Part shown: piece after piece, positions 17,818 to 29,570 of the stretch
How the letters are laid out: each line of letters opens with the position of its first letter
Numbering within the stretch: the stretch's first letter is position 1
DNA from: JAGQRJ01 sp041402045
GTDB lineage: Bacteria > Planctomycetota > J058
Length of the DNA: 64,000 nt
Direction: 5' to 3'
Assembly (NCBI GenBank): GCA_041402045.1
Contig: JAWKSZ010000002.1
Location: forward strand, 1 to 64,000
Made by a program: the position numbers and the translations under genes
Notes under the pieces: generated by a model
Told to the model about the DNA's origin: nothing
Database searches by the model: none
Seen by the model: the letters and a program-made list of their open reading frames with translations, nothing else

Positions 17818-19035
17818 GTGTTCCGGTCCACGATCGCGGCGGCGGCGCTCGCGCTGGCGGGGGCCCTCCCCCTCTCGGCGCAAGACGACCTCGGGCCCCC
17901 GCTCTACGAAGAGGTGTGGACCCTGTTCAAGGGGAAGTTCTACGACCGCTCCATGCACGGCCTCGACTGGGAGGCGCTGCGCAAGAAGCACCTCGCCGAC
18001 GCCAAGGCGGCCCAGACCCCGGCGGCCCTGCGCGAGGTCGTGACCCAGCTCCTGGCCGAGCTCAAGGCCTCGCACTCCGCCCTCGTGCGCAAGGACGTGT
18101 TCCACGCGCACTACATGCTCATGTCCAAGGGGCGCCTCGTGCCGCAGTGGGGGTTCACCCTCGACCTGATCGAGGGCGCCTACTACGTGCGCGAGGTCGT
18201 GCCCGGGAGCCCGGCCCACGCCGCGGGGCTCCTGCGGGGCGACCGGCTGCTGGCGATCGAGGACACCCCCGCCGAGCTGGCCGAGCTCGCGCCGGAGCTC
18301 TACGACTCGGGGCTCGGCGGGCCGCGCCCGTTCCGGATCGGGGTGCCCGCCGTCGGCGACACCGTGCGCCTGGAAATGGAGCGTTTCCCGGGCTCCGAGC
18401 GCGGGCTGTTCCGCGTGACCCTCACCGCCGCCGAGTGGAGCCTGCTCGAGGCCTGCCTCGCCAGCCGCCAGGTCTATCAGCGCGAGGGCTTCAAGATCGG
18501 CTACGTGCACCTCTACACCTTCCTCATGGACGAGGTCGCGGACCTGACCGGCGACTTCCTGAGCACGACCCTGGCCGACGCCGACGGGGTCGTGATCGAC
18601 CTGCGGGGCATGGGCGGCCTGGAGCGCGTGCTCGAGCGGATCCTGGGCTACCTCGACCCCAACTCGGGCTCCTGCCTCTGGGGCAAGCCCACGGTCGCCC
18701 TGATCGATCGCCGCACGCGCTCGGCCAAGGAGGTGTTCTCGTTCCACCTCCAGGACCGCAAGCTCGCGACCCTCGTCGGCGAGACCACCTGCGGCGCCGT
18801 GATCGGGGCGACCTTCATGCCGCTCAAGGACGGGAGCACCGCCCTCGTGCCCTCGGTCGACATGCGCGCGATCACCGGCGGGCACGTGCTCGAGGCTCGC
18901 GGCGTCGACCCCGACGTGCCGGTGGAGAACCCGCTGCCCTACGCCCGCGGCGTCGACCGGATCCGCGAGCGCGGGCTCGAGGTCCTGACCGAGCAACTCC
19001 GCGTCCTGCGCCGCAAGAAGGCCACGTTGTATTAG
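17818..19035 (+). CDS. S41-family (C-terminal processing-like) peptidase with PDZ domain
   Basis: The 405-residue secreted protein has a signal peptide (ALALAGALPLSAQ), a helical segment, a PDZ domain at roughly residues 100-175 (VPGSPAHAAGLLRGDRLLAI) and an S41 core. The likely catalytic Ser is in TRSAKE, at residue 302. The region where CtpA-type enzymes place their general-base Lys reads LVGETTCGAVIG and has no Lys. The enzyme may therefore use another catalytic arrangement or be inactive. Two terminator hairpins follow directly. It is probably in an operon with the TPR/SH3 gene. Confidence 0.8.
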   Translation: MFRSTIAAAALALAGALPLSAQDDLGPPLYEEVWTLFKGKFYDRSMHGLDWEALRKKHLADAKAAQTPAALREVVTQLLAELKASHSALVRKDVFHAHYMLMSKGRLVPQWGFTLDLIEGAYYVREVVPGSPAHAAGLLRGDRLLAIEDTPAELAELAPELYDSGLGGPRPFRIGVPAVGDTVRLEMERFPGSERGLFRVTLTAAEWSLLEACLASRQVYQREGFKIGYVHLYTFLMDEVADLTGDFLSTTLADADGVVIDLRGMGGLERVLERILGYLDPNSGSCLWGKPTVALIDRRTRSAKEVFSFHLQDRKLATLVGETTCGAVIGATFMPLKDGSTALVPSVDMRAITGGHVLEARGVDPDVPVENPLPYARGVDRIRERGLEVLTEQLRVLRRKKATLY

Positions 19036-19087
19036 GGGGCCAAGGGCCCCCTCGCCCTCGTTTCAGGGGGTCTGTCCCAGACCCCCT
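19035..19087 (+). terminator. Tandem hairpin terminators after the S41 peptidase gene
   Basis: There are two hairpins. One has 7-bp arms GGGGGCC and GGCCCCC at 19035-19051, touching the stop codon. The other has perfect 10-bp arms at 19065-19074 and 19078-19087 with a TCC loop. The following 180 bp up to the Xer gene is GC-rich with no gene. Confidence 0.6.
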
Positions 19088-19268
19088 CGCCCTCGGGGCA
19101 AAGCCCCTCGGGCTCACCCCGGGGCTCGCGGCGGCTTCGCCGCCGCTGCCTCGCGGCTTCGCCCGCTCGCCGGGCCGCCGCTGGACGCGCTGGGGCTTCG
19201 CCCGCTCGGCGAGCTGCACGTGAACCTGTCCCTTCAAGCCAAGCCCTGCTCCCCGCCGAAGAGGGGGG

Positions 19269-20168
19269 GTGGACCTGGCGATCGAGAGCTACCTGGACCA
19301 CCTCGAGGTCGAGCGGGGCGCCTCCCGGCACACCGTGGAGGGCTATCGCCGCGACCTGGTGGCGTTCACCGCGAGCCTCCCCGAGGGCGCGCGGCCGGGG
19401 GAGGTCACGACCGCGGACCTGCGGCGGCACCTCACGGCCCTGCGTGAGCGCGGGCTGAGTCCCCGCAGCGTGAGCCGGGCCATGGCCGCCTGCCGCTCGC
19501 TGTTCCGCTTCCTGGTCGAGGAGGGCGAGGTCGAGCACGACCCCACCCGGGACGTGCTGCCCGCCCGCCAGGGGCGCCCGATCCCGCGCGTGCTCCAGGT
19601 CGACGAGGTCGATCGGCTGCTGGAGGTGTTCGAGCCCGGACCCCTGGGGATCCGCAACCGCGCCCTGGTCGAGCTGCTCTACGCCACCGGCGCGCGGGCG
19701 AGCGAGGCCGCCGAGGCCAGCCTGGCCGCGGCCCAGGAGGCCCTCGGCAACCCGGACCAGGGCGTGTGCCTGCTGCGGGTGGCGGGCAAGGGCAAGAAGG
19801 AGCGGCTCGTGCCCCTGGGGCCCTCGTCCCGGGACGCGGTCGAGGCTACCTCAGCCACGGGCGGCCGGTCCTCGCCCGCGCCCGGCGCTCGAAGCGCCTG
19901 TTCCTCTCACGCACCGGGCGCGGGATCGACCGCGGTGTGGTGTTCCGCGTGGTCCGCCGCCGCCTGATCCTCGCCGGCCTCCCCCGAGCTGCGCCTCGCC
20001 CCACACCCTCCGCCACAGCTTCGCGACCCACCTCGTCGAGCGCGGCGCCGACCTGCGCGTGGTCCAAGAGCTCCTGGGCCACGCCCGCGTGACACGACCC
20101 AGATCTACACCCACCTCGACCGCCAGCGCCTGGCGCAGATCCACCAGCGGTTCCACCCGGACGGGTAG
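19269..20168 (+). pseudogene. xerD: XerC/XerD tyrosine recombinase, frameshifted
   Basis: Across three frames the sequence reads as a complete Xer recombinase of about 300 residues, which would resolve chromosome dimers at dif. The N-terminal SAM-like domain (IESYLDHLEVERGASRHTV) and the first half of the catalytic domain (LLYATGARASE, with the active Arg; GKGKKERLVPLG, with Lys) are in one frame. The reading must shift near 19846, near 19990 and near 20090. The later motifs HTLRHSFATHLVERG, LGHARV and TQIYTHLDRQRL still supply His, Arg, His and the nucleophile Tyr. Every catalytic residue is kept, so single-base sequence errors are at least as likely as true decay. The XerC versus XerD choice is uncertain. 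Confidence 0.8.
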
Positions 20169-20630
20169 GGCTCACCTCCGGGGGCGTTGGCGGAGCTTCC
20201 AGGGGCTCGTCCCAGGAGTGTTCGGCACGGTCTTCGCCACCGAGGCTCGAATCGGCTGTGCCTCTCCAATCCGGCGCGTGTGCCCTCACAGGGGTAGGGG
20301 CGGGGTTTACCCGGGTTTACCCCCGCCCGCGGGCGTCGGGCCGCTTCCGCAAAGCGTAGGGGCGGGGCTCGTCCCCGCCCGGGTCTGTGCGTCCCTCCAC
20401 CGCTCGGCCCAGAGGGCGTCTCGTCCCGCCCACGCCACGCGCGGAGCTCTCTGCCCCTGCCCCTGCCCCTGCCTCTGCCCCTGCCTCCTCTTCTCCCACC
20501 GGACCGGGCGAACCTCTCGACCCAGCGAAGCAATCCAAGCCCCCAAGGAACCTTTCCCGCCCCCCCGCGTCTCTCTCCAGGATTGCCACCGCGCGGCTCC
20601 CGCGGTCCAATGCCCCCGAGAGGTGCCCCC
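20169..20630. repeat. Non-coding stretch with dispersed GC-rich repeats
   Basis: No gene is visible in these 462 bp. A palindromic repeat at about 20287-20330 (GTAGGGGCGGGGTTTACCC...) and another at 20356-20400 (GTAGGGGCGGGGCTCGTCCC, followed by CTGTGCGTCCCTCCACC) match copies at 34619-34660 and 34727-34780. A CCCCTGCCCCTGCC-type simple repeat lies near 20452-20485. The segment GTGTTCGGCACG near 20219 also recurs at 34539. Confidence 0.6.
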
Positions 20631-21023
20631 ATGTCCCTGCGCGCGTTCTCCGCCGCCTGCCTGCTCGCGCTCAGCGTGGGCTGCGAGTCCGTCCCCGAGC
20701 CGACGGTGCTCCAGGGCCACGTGGTCGACACCACCCGCGAGCCGGTGCCCGGGGTCACGGTGACCTACAGCCCCATGTTCCAGGGCGCGCCCTGCGTGAC
20801 CGACGACACCGGCGCGTTCTCGCTCGAGGTCCCCGCCGCGATCGTGTTCAAGCCGCAGTTCAAGGTCCTGTTCGACCGCCCGGGCTTCCCGCTCATGAGC
20901 CACCAGGGCACCGACCTCCCCGAGCCGGTGGTGCTCAGCGCGCCGCGGATCGAAGAGGAGGAGCCGCTCCTGCCCGAGGACGAGGACGAGGACGAGGAGC
21001 CCGACGACGAGGCCGGACAGTGA
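20631..21023 (+). CDS. Small lipoprotein with carboxypeptidase-regulatory-like fold
   Basis: This is a 130-residue lipoprotein. The signal peptide ends at LSVGC (Cys near residue 18). The mature part begins with VLQGHVVDTTREPVPGVTVT and a TDDTGAFSLEV segment, typical of the carboxypeptidase-regulatory-like (CNA-B-like) beta-sandwich. It ends in a strongly acidic tail (EDEDEDEEPDDE). The ATG at 20631 is preceded by GAGAGG. Its stop overlaps the lspA start as GTGA. Function unknown. Confidence 0.75.
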   Translation: MSLRAFSAACLLALSVGCESVPEPTVLQGHVVDTTREPVPGVTVTYSPMFQGAPCVTDDTGAFSLEVPAAIVFKPQFKVLFDRPGFPLMSHQGTDLPEPVVLSAPRIEEEEPLLPEDEDEDEEPDDEAGQ

Positions 21024-21622
21024 GCGAGGCCAAGCCGCCTCCGCCGCCCTGGGCGCGCTGGGTCCTGTTCTTCGTGGCCCTCGTCCTGGGGGTCGCCCTG
21101 GACCTGGTCTCCAAGGAGAAGGCCTTCGCCGCCCTGCCGAACCCCGGGGACTCGCGGGTGGTCCTGGACGGCTGGTTCAACCTCAGCCACGCGACGAACT
21201 TCGGCGCGGCCTTCGGGCTCTTCGAGGGCCGGCACACGCTGTTCATGCTCATGACGATCCTGGCCTTCGTCGGCGTGCCCTACTTCGTGCACACCGCGGC
21301 GCCGCGCGCCTGGGGCCTGATCGCGACCCTGGGCCTGATCCTGGCCGGGGTGATCGGCAACTTCTGGGACCGCGTGGTCCATGGCTTCGTGCGCGACTTC
21401 CTCGACGTGCACACCCCGCCCAGCGGGACGGTGCACGACCTGTTCGACAGCGTGTTCGGGCAGACGGTGTGGCCGACCTTCAACGTGGCGGACATCTTCA
21501 TTACCGGCGGGGCGATCGCCATGGTCTTCCTCTGGGGCGAGAAGCCCGCGCCGAAGCCGGCGCCCGAGGGCGCCCCCGAGGACGCGCCGACCGAGGGCGC
21601 CGAGACCCAGGCTGGGGCGTAG
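21020..21622 (+). CDS. lspA: Lipoprotein signal peptidase (signal peptidase II)
   Basis: This is the aspartyl membrane protease that removes the signal peptide of prolipoproteins after lipidation. The 200-residue product has four hydrophobic segments. Conserved motifs are DLVSKEKAF near residue 25, NLSHATNFGAAFGLF, and the two catalytic Asp motifs GNFWDRVVHGFVRDF and FNVADIFITGG. A disordered Pro/Ala/Glu tail follows (about residues 175-200). The GTG start overlaps the stop of the upstream lipoprotein gene, indicating coupling. The gene is intact. Confidence 0.95.
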   Translation: MSEAKPPPPPWARWVLFFVALVLGVALDLVSKEKAFAALPNPGDSRVVLDGWFNLSHATNFGAAFGLFEGRHTLFMLMTILAFVGVPYFVHTAAPRAWGLIATLGLILAGVIGNFWDRVVHGFVRDFLDVHTPPSGTVHDLFDSVFGQTVWPTFNVADIFITGGAIAMVFLWGEKPAPKPAPEGAPEDAPTEGAETQAGA

Positions 21623-21754
21623 CGCCTCGGGTCAAATCTCCCTAACCCTTGGTCTGCGTTGACCCCAGGGGTCTGCGTGCTACCCTCAGGGCGTCCGCGG
21701 TAAGCCCAGCGTCCCCCCCCTTTGGCTCACGACGCGCCGCGAGTCTCTATCTCC

Positions 21755-24829
<3,075 letters not shown>

Positions 24830-24863
24830 CCTTGACCCTCCTTCCGCCCGCTCGCCGGACGCC

Positions 24864-26162
24864 GTGGCGTCCTTAGTCGACTTCGCGTATTACGGCGCGC
24901 TCTTGCTCTCCTCCCCCGCCCTGGCGGTGAAGGTCGGGCGTAAGCGCGGCCGCCGGCACCTCGCGGGCCTGCGCCAGCGCCTGGGGGCGTGCCGCCGGCG
25001 CACCTCCGAGCGCCGCTGCATTTGGATCCACGGGGTCTCGGTGGGCGAGATCGTGGCGGCTGCGCCGCTGATCGACGCCCTGCACGAGAGCCTGCCCGAG
25101 TACGAGGTCGTGCTCTCGACGACCACGAGCACCGGGCAGGAGGTGGCCAAGAAGGCCTACCCCGGGCTGCGGGTGATCTACTACCCCTTGGACTTCACCT
25201 GGTCCGTGCGCCGCGTGCTCGACGCGATCCGCCCGGACCTCGTGATCCTGGTCGAGCTCGAGATCTGGCCGAACTTCCTGAGCGAGGCCTACCGGCGCAA
25301 GATCCCGGTGGCCCTGGTCAACGGGCGGATCAGCGAGCGCAGCTTCAGCCGCTACCGCTACGTGCGCGGCTGGCTGTTCGACCCCCTGGGCAAGGTCGGC
25401 CGCTTCTGCGTGCAGACCGAGCGCTACGCCGACCGCTTCCGCCGCCTGGGCCTGCCCGCGGACCAGATCTACGTCACCGGCTCCATGAAGTACGACCAGC
25501 TCAACGTGAGCCACACCGACGCCGCCGAGACCCGGCGCGACATGGGGATCGGCCTCGAGGAGAAGGTCCTGATCGGGGGCAGCACGCACCCGAGCGAGGA
25601 GAAGGCCCTCGTCGACGCCTACCGCGCGCTGCGCAAGGACACCCCCACCCTGCGCCTGGTGCTCGTGCCCCGCCACACCGAGCGCGCGCCGGAGGTGGCC
25701 CGGATCGTGCGCGACGCCGTCGGCGAGCCGGTCCTGCGCTCGGAGCAGGTCCAGCGCCCGGACCGCAGCCTGGCCCCCGGCCAGGTGCTGCTCGTGGACA
25801 CGATCGGCGAGCTGGGCCGGCTCTACTGCGCCGCCGACGTGGTGTTCGTGGGCGGGAGCCTGATCCCCCACGGCGGGCAGAACATGCTCGAGCCCGTGGT
25901 GTTCGGCAAGCCCACGGTCTTCGGCCCGCACTGGGACAACTTCAAGGAGCAGGTCGAGCGCCTGACCGCCGCCCAGGGCGTGCGCGAGGTCCAGGACGCC
26001 GCCGAGCTGACTCGCGTCCTGAGCGAGCTCCTCGCCGACCCCGCCGCCGCCCAGGCCATGGGCCGCCGCGGCCAGGACGCGCTCCTCGCCGCCCGCGGCG
26101 CGACCCAGCGCACCCTCGACGTGCTGCGCAACTACCTCCGCGAGCGCGCCGCGAGCGAGTAG
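24864..26162 (+). CDS. waaA: 3-deoxy-D-manno-octulosonic acid (Kdo) transferase
   Basis: This GT30 enzyme adds Kdo to lipid A precursors and so marks an LPS-producing diderm. The product is 432 residues. It has an N-terminal membrane-associated helix, IHGVSVGEIVAAAPLI (the GVSVGE motif near residue 55, with the catalytic Glu), and VELEIWPNFLSEA. The C-terminal domain has GGSTHPSEEKAL, the nucleotide-sugar region FVGGSLIPHGGQNMLEP, and KPTVFGPHWDNF. The GTG start at 24864 lies 34 bp after secA. Confidence 0.95.
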   Translation: MASLVDFAYYGALLLSSPALAVKVGRKRGRRHLAGLRQRLGACRRRTSERRCIWIHGVSVGEIVAAAPLIDALHESLPEYEVVLSTTTSTGQEVAKKAYPGLRVIYYPLDFTWSVRRVLDAIRPDLVILVELEIWPNFLSEAYRRKIPVALVNGRISERSFSRYRYVRGWLFDPLGKVGRFCVQTERYADRFRRLGLPADQIYVTGSMKYDQLNVSHTDAAETRRDMGIGLEEKVLIGGSTHPSEEKALVDAYRALRKDTPTLRLVLVPRHTERAPEVARIVRDAVGEPVLRSEQVQRPDRSLAPGQVLLVDTIGELGRLYCAADVVFVGGSLIPHGGQNMLEPVVFGKPTVFGPHWDNFKEQVERLTAAQGVREVQDAAELTRVLSELLADPAAAQAMGRRGQDALLAARGATQRTLDVLRNYLRERAASE

Positions 26163-26207
26163 CGACTCTTCGTGCACTGCGAGCGCTCGCTTCGCGTCGG
26201 CTCGAAG

Positions 26208-27068
26208 CTACCTGCGCTTGGTCTTCTTGGCCTGGGTCTTCTTGGCCTGGGTCTTCTTGGCCTGGGTCTTCTTGGCCTGGGTCTTCTTGGCCTGGGTCTT
26301 CTTGGCCTGGGCCTTTCGCTTCGGAGCTATGGGCTTTGGCAGGGGGGAGAGGACGCCTGGCGAGTTCCCCTCGGGCTCTGCGACGCCCAACGCGCGGAGT
26401 TCTCGCAGCCCCGACAGCCTCTGCTGAAACACCGATCTACGCGCTCCTCGTGGAGCGGCCAGGACGAGCTCAGAGGTACCTTCGTACAGGAAGGTGTCGA
26501 TCATGTCCGTCCAGTAACCACCCACCGACTCTGACAGTTTCGACCAGTCCCTGCCTAAAGCCCGCTCCCGGGATACCACGACCTGGGTTTCAGGGTCGCG
26601 GCGAATCAGGCGGGCTGGGACACCCTCGACCGCGAAGGAGACGAAATCTGCGTGGCGGATGTCGAGGGCCCAGTCGATCGAGGCATAGAACTTCTCTCGG
26701 TCCGCGTCGAAGGAACTCAAAACGCTCGGGCTTTGGTCATGGAGGATCGGGTCAGGATTGATCCGTAGGGACCCAATCCTTCCGGTGAGAACGACTCTGC
26801 GGAAGAGTGCTCCATTGACGATCCCAATGTCGTTCGTCTTTAGGTTGTGGACACGGACTTCGTCGAGGAGTGCAGGTCCGACCTGGCAGTTGAACAGCTC
26901 GCAGTCGGCCAGCACGACGTTGTGAACCCATGTTCGGTTCCGAGGATCACGAGTGAGCGACAGAGAGCAGTTGTCGAACACGCAGTTGCTGAAATGGAGA
27001 TCCTCGACCGAAATCCCAGGGGGGTCGTCACGAAGCAACCTAAACGCAGTGTCTTGGATGATCCTCAT
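26208..27068 (-). CDS. Pentapeptide-repeat-like protein with lysine-rich repeat tail
   Basis: The 286-residue protein starts with a right-handed-helix-like region: FSNCVFDNCSLSL, VVLADCELFNCQVG, and VHNLKTN in spaced layers, about residues 20-110. A conserved block follows with IDWALDI and GVPARLIRRDPETQVVVSRE near residue 160. Proteins with this core occur widely in bacteria as uncharacterised orphans. Here the C terminus is extended by six perfect repeats of AKKTQ, giving a very basic tail suited to binding nucleic acid or acidic partners. Base composition is clearly lower in GC than neighbouring genes, suggesting transfer. Function unknown. Confidence 0.7.
   Translation of the reverse strand: MRIIQDTAFRLLRDDPPGISVEDLHFSNCVFDNCSLSLTRDPRNRTWVHNVVLADCELFNCQVGPALLDEVRVHNLKTNDIGIVNGALFRRVVLTGRIGSLRINPDPILHDQSPSVLSSFDADREKFYASIDWALDIRHADFVSFAVEGVPARLIRRDPETQVVVSRERALGRDWSKLSESVGGYWTDMIDTFLYEGTSELVLAAPRGARRSVFQQRLSGLRELRALGVAEPEGNSPGVLSPLPKPIAPKRKAQAKKTQAKKTQAKKTQAKKTQAKKTQAKKTKRR
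26221..26310 (-). repeat. Six perfect 15-bp coding repeats (AKKTQ)
   Basis: GTCTTCTTGGCCTGG is repeated six times without change at 15-bp spacing. It encodes the Lys-rich tail of the minus-strand gene. Perfect identity suggests recent expansion and a variable copy number. Confidence 0.95.
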
Positions 27069-27413
27069 CTGACCCTAGAGGCCCTCGGGGGCCTCGTTGG
27101 GCCACCTCTCGACTCCCTTGCTGGGCCGGGCCCGGTCTTTCTGGCTTTGGTCCTTGCCGTCGCTTTCAACGCGATCACCTCTGTGGGCGCATTTGGCCGC
27201 TCCTCAATAGCCCTGTTCCGCGATCTTTCCTTCTCTCGGCCTCTAGGTGGCCTCGTCCCTGACGATCATTGCTCTGAAACCGAGCGCGTCAACCAGCCAC
27301 TGGAGGCGCTGCACGGATCGACCATTGGCGGTTCGTGGGAGGCGGAGCCATTCCCACCAACACGCAGGGGCGCGGGGGCCGGCCACAGCCAACCCCCGCG
27401 CGCTCTGGAACGC
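27069..27413. other. Non-coding gap with lower GC and a terminator
   Basis: No convincing gene is present in these 345 bp. A small inverted repeat (GAGGCCC and GGGCCTC arms) lies near 27078-27095, in the presumed leader of the 26208-27068 gene. A 9-bp hairpin at 27370-27378 with 27393-27401 is the likely terminator of the minus-strand gene that stops at 27414. Composition is lower in GC, like the adjacent accessory gene. Confidence 0.5.
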
Positions 27414-28292
27414 CTACGCCGCCTCGGCGTCGCCGGCGGAAGGACGCTCCCGCAGGGCCAGCGTGGGGACGCTGGGGAGCTCGCGCGGCGCCTCCTCGAC
27501 CTCGGCGTCCGGCTCGTCGAACTCCTCCTCGGGGTCGAGCCCGTTCACGCCGCGGCGGCGCTTGCGGTAGCGCTTGATCGCGGCGTTCTGCTCCTGCACC
27601 ACCTGCAGCGCGGCGGCGAGGGCCTCGGCGTGCTCGCCGTCGGGCGGCGCGCCAAGCAGTCGCGCGGGCACCAGGATCACGATCCGGCCCAGCCGCTCGT
27701 GGCCGGCGTCGCGGGCCGCGCGCACCTCCTCGAAGGAGGCCGGCGAGACCGGCCGACCGTCGCGGATCGCTTCGCCGAAGCGGCGGTTGAGCTCCGCGAT
27801 CCGCTCGACGAGGGGCTCCACCCGCGTCACGCGGACCGCCTCCGCCAGCGAGGGCTCGTCGGCGGCTCGCTCCAGGAGCACGGCGACCTCGGCCTCCTGC
27901 TCCATGAACGGCATGTGGATCAGGAAGCGCACGCCCTGGCCGAAGAGCGTGCTCCGCAGCAGGGTCGCGGCCTCGCCCTGGGGCGAGCCCTCGCCGTAGG
28001 CCTTCAGGGCCACGCCGAGGGCGTCGTCCAGCGCGCTCAACGCCCGATCGAGCTCGAGGTCGAGGGCCGAGGTCTCGTCCGAGAACTCGTTGTTCCGCTG
28101 CCGCATGCCGTTGCGGTAGCGGATCTCGAGGTCGCGGGTCGCCCACTCGCTCGCGATCGCCCGATCCAGCACGGACTGGAGCTCGGCGAACGCGGGGTCG
28201 GCGAGGCGCTCGCGCATGCTGCGCAGGCACGAGAGCCGCCGGCCCGAGGGGAAACGGTAGAGGTTCAGCAAAGTCTTCACGGGAACGTTCAT
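27414..28292 (-). CDS. Uncharacterised all-helical protein
   Basis: The 292-residue soluble protein has no signal peptide. It is nearly all predicted helix, including GVRFLIHMPFMEQEAEVAVLL near residue 120, a charged segment AAIKRYRKRRRGVNG near residue 240, and an acidic disordered tail. I do not recognise its family. The upstream region is about 590 bp without genes and carries a hairpin array; downstream is the lysine-repeat gene. It may be an accessory gene. Confidence 0.65.
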   Translation of the reverse strand: MNVPVKTLLNLYRFPSGRRLSCLRSMRERLADPAFAELQSVLDRAIASEWATRDLEIRYRNGMRQRNNEFSDETSALDLELDRALSALDDALGVALKAYGEGSPQGEAATLLRSTLFGQGVRFLIHMPFMEQEAEVAVLLERAADEPSLAEAVRVTRVEPLVERIAELNRRFGEAIRDGRPVSPASFEEVRAARDAGHERLGRIVILVPARLLGAPPDGEHAEALAAALQVVQEQNAAIKRYRKRRRGVNGLDPEEEFDEPDAEVEEAPRELPSVPTLALRERPSAGDAEAA

Positions 28293-28546
28293 GGGAATCT
28301 CACGGTGTATTGCCGACTCGCGCGAGCCGACTGGTTCGAGGCGTGAGCGACGAACCGTTCGCCGCGCACGCGTAGTTCCTTGGACAACCGCGGGTTCCGA
28401 TTTGTTCCCGATTCGTGAAGAGAAAGATATTCACGACAATCCAGGGAAATCTTGGCCTGCGAGGCACCGCACGACACGCCAACGACTCACACCGGGGCGC
28501 GCGGGCGTTGCCGGCACACCGAACACCTTCGCTCGACGCCTGAGAC
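28293..28546. other. Non-coding leader region of the 27414-28292 gene
   Basis: This region upstream of the helical orphan has somewhat lower GC. It includes an A-rich patch near 28417-28440 on the plus strand. It probably contains that gene's promoter. No gene is supported. Confidence 0.35.
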
Positions 28547-28815
28547 GGGGTCGACTCGCGCGTAGGCCGAAGAACACTGGGATTACGTGTAGGTCGACTC
28601 ACTCGTAATCCGTTAGGGCAACGGATTACATGGAGGTCGACTCACTCGTAATCCGTTAGGGCAACGGCCTACGAGCAGGTCGACCCACTCGTCACCCGTT
28701 GGGTGAACGTCGAACGGGTCGATCGACTCCCTCGTAGGCCGTTGTGCCAACGGCCTACGAGGAGGTCGGGGGCTCGTAGGACCGAGGGCCAACGGACTAC
28801 GAGCAGCTCGATCGG
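28547..28815. repeat. Tandem array of six hairpin units, 42-43 bp period
   Basis: Units start at 28559, 28602, 28645, 28688, 28731 and 28773. Each has a 31-nt inverted repeat and a 12-nt linker close to GAGGTCGACTCA. The unit at 28731-28761 is a perfect 13-bp stem (CTCGTAGGCCGTT with AACGGCCTACGAG). The unit at 28602 has GTAATCCGTT paired with AACGGATTAC, so both sides of the stem have changed together. Linkers are nearly constant, unlike CRISPR spacers. The array lies between two minus-strand genes. Function unknown. Confidence 0.85.
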
Positions 28816-28879
28816 CTTCGAACGGAGCGCGAACGTGTTACGCCTCGCCACCCTGCGGCGGCGTGGGCGGAGCCCAGGC

Positions 28880-29570
28880 TCAGGCCTCCGGGAACAAGGA
28901 CGCCCCGCAGTGGTAGCAGAAGCCGTCGGGCTCCTCCTTGCCGTCGGGGGCCTCGAGGGCCTGGGCGCACTCGGGGCAGGCGTCGGGGAGCTCGGCGCCC
29001 AGCGGGACCTTGGGCGGCGGGGGCGCGCCCTCGGCCACGCGGTCGAGGGCGGCCTGGACCTCCCGCGCGCCGCCGATCCCGCCCAGGGTCAGGATCTCGA
29101 TCGCCTGTTGGGGACTACGGGGACCAGGGATCGCGGCCCCGGCGGCTCGCCCTGCGCGTCCCGGAGCTGGGCCGCGGCGTTGGCGCGCTCGACCCGCAGC
29201 AGCAGGAGCGCGACCCCGACCGCGGCCAACGCCCCGCCGATCCACTGGACCAGGACCCGGTGCTCGGGGGGGGAGAGGTGCCCGGCGACCCACACCGCGA
29301 CGGGCAACATGAAGTAGGCGAAGGCCAGGGTCCACCCGATGACCCGCGCCGGTCAGCGCCAGGCGCATGCACGCGGCGGGCCTCGCAGCCGTAGGTCGCG
29401 CAGCCAGCCTTCAAGCACGCGGCGTGGTGGGGCGTCCCGCAGCGCGCGCAGTCCGCGCGGGGCAGGTCGCCGATCGCGTCGTGGCAGTAGGGGCAGCGCG
29501 CCTGGCCCGCGCGCTCGTCGCCGACCTGGACCCGCGGCGGGGCTGGTCTCTCGGGCGGCGACTCCAGCTC
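28880..29570 (-). pseudogene. Prokaryotic RING-finger / membrane / zinc-ribbon protein, frameshifted
   Basis: Three segments in different frames appear to belong to one gene of about 230 codons. First comes a RING-type zinc finger (CPYCHDAIGDLPRADCARCG, then HHAACLKAGCATYGC), at 29345-29570. Next are two hydrophobic segments (WTLAFAYFMLPVAVWVAG and WIGGALAAVGVALLLL) at about 29110-29345. Last comes a C-terminal zinc ribbon (CPECAQAL, CYHCGASLF) ending at 28880. Shifts are needed near 29345 and near 29105-29125. The start is unclear, since no ATG or GTG is obvious after the thioredoxin gene. Prok-RING proteins are known in planctomycetes; their role is uncertain. Two separate genes are possible. 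Confidence 0.55.

Noticed and set aside
17818..19035. Calling the S41 protein a proven active CtpA-type protease
   Set aside because: The Ser motif is present but the Lys expected in CtpA enzymes is not, so activity is left open.
27069..27413. Transposase remnant in the low-GC gap
   Set aside because: Composition suggests foreign DNA, but no recognisable transposase motif or terminal inverted repeats could be found.
28300..28602. Small minus-strand genes upstream of the helical orphan
   Set aside because: Short frames exist, but they run into the hairpin array and show no ribosome-binding site or protein-like composition.
28547..28815. CRISPR array
   Set aside because: The period is regular, but the linkers between hairpins are nearly identical and no cas gene is nearby, so there are no spacers.
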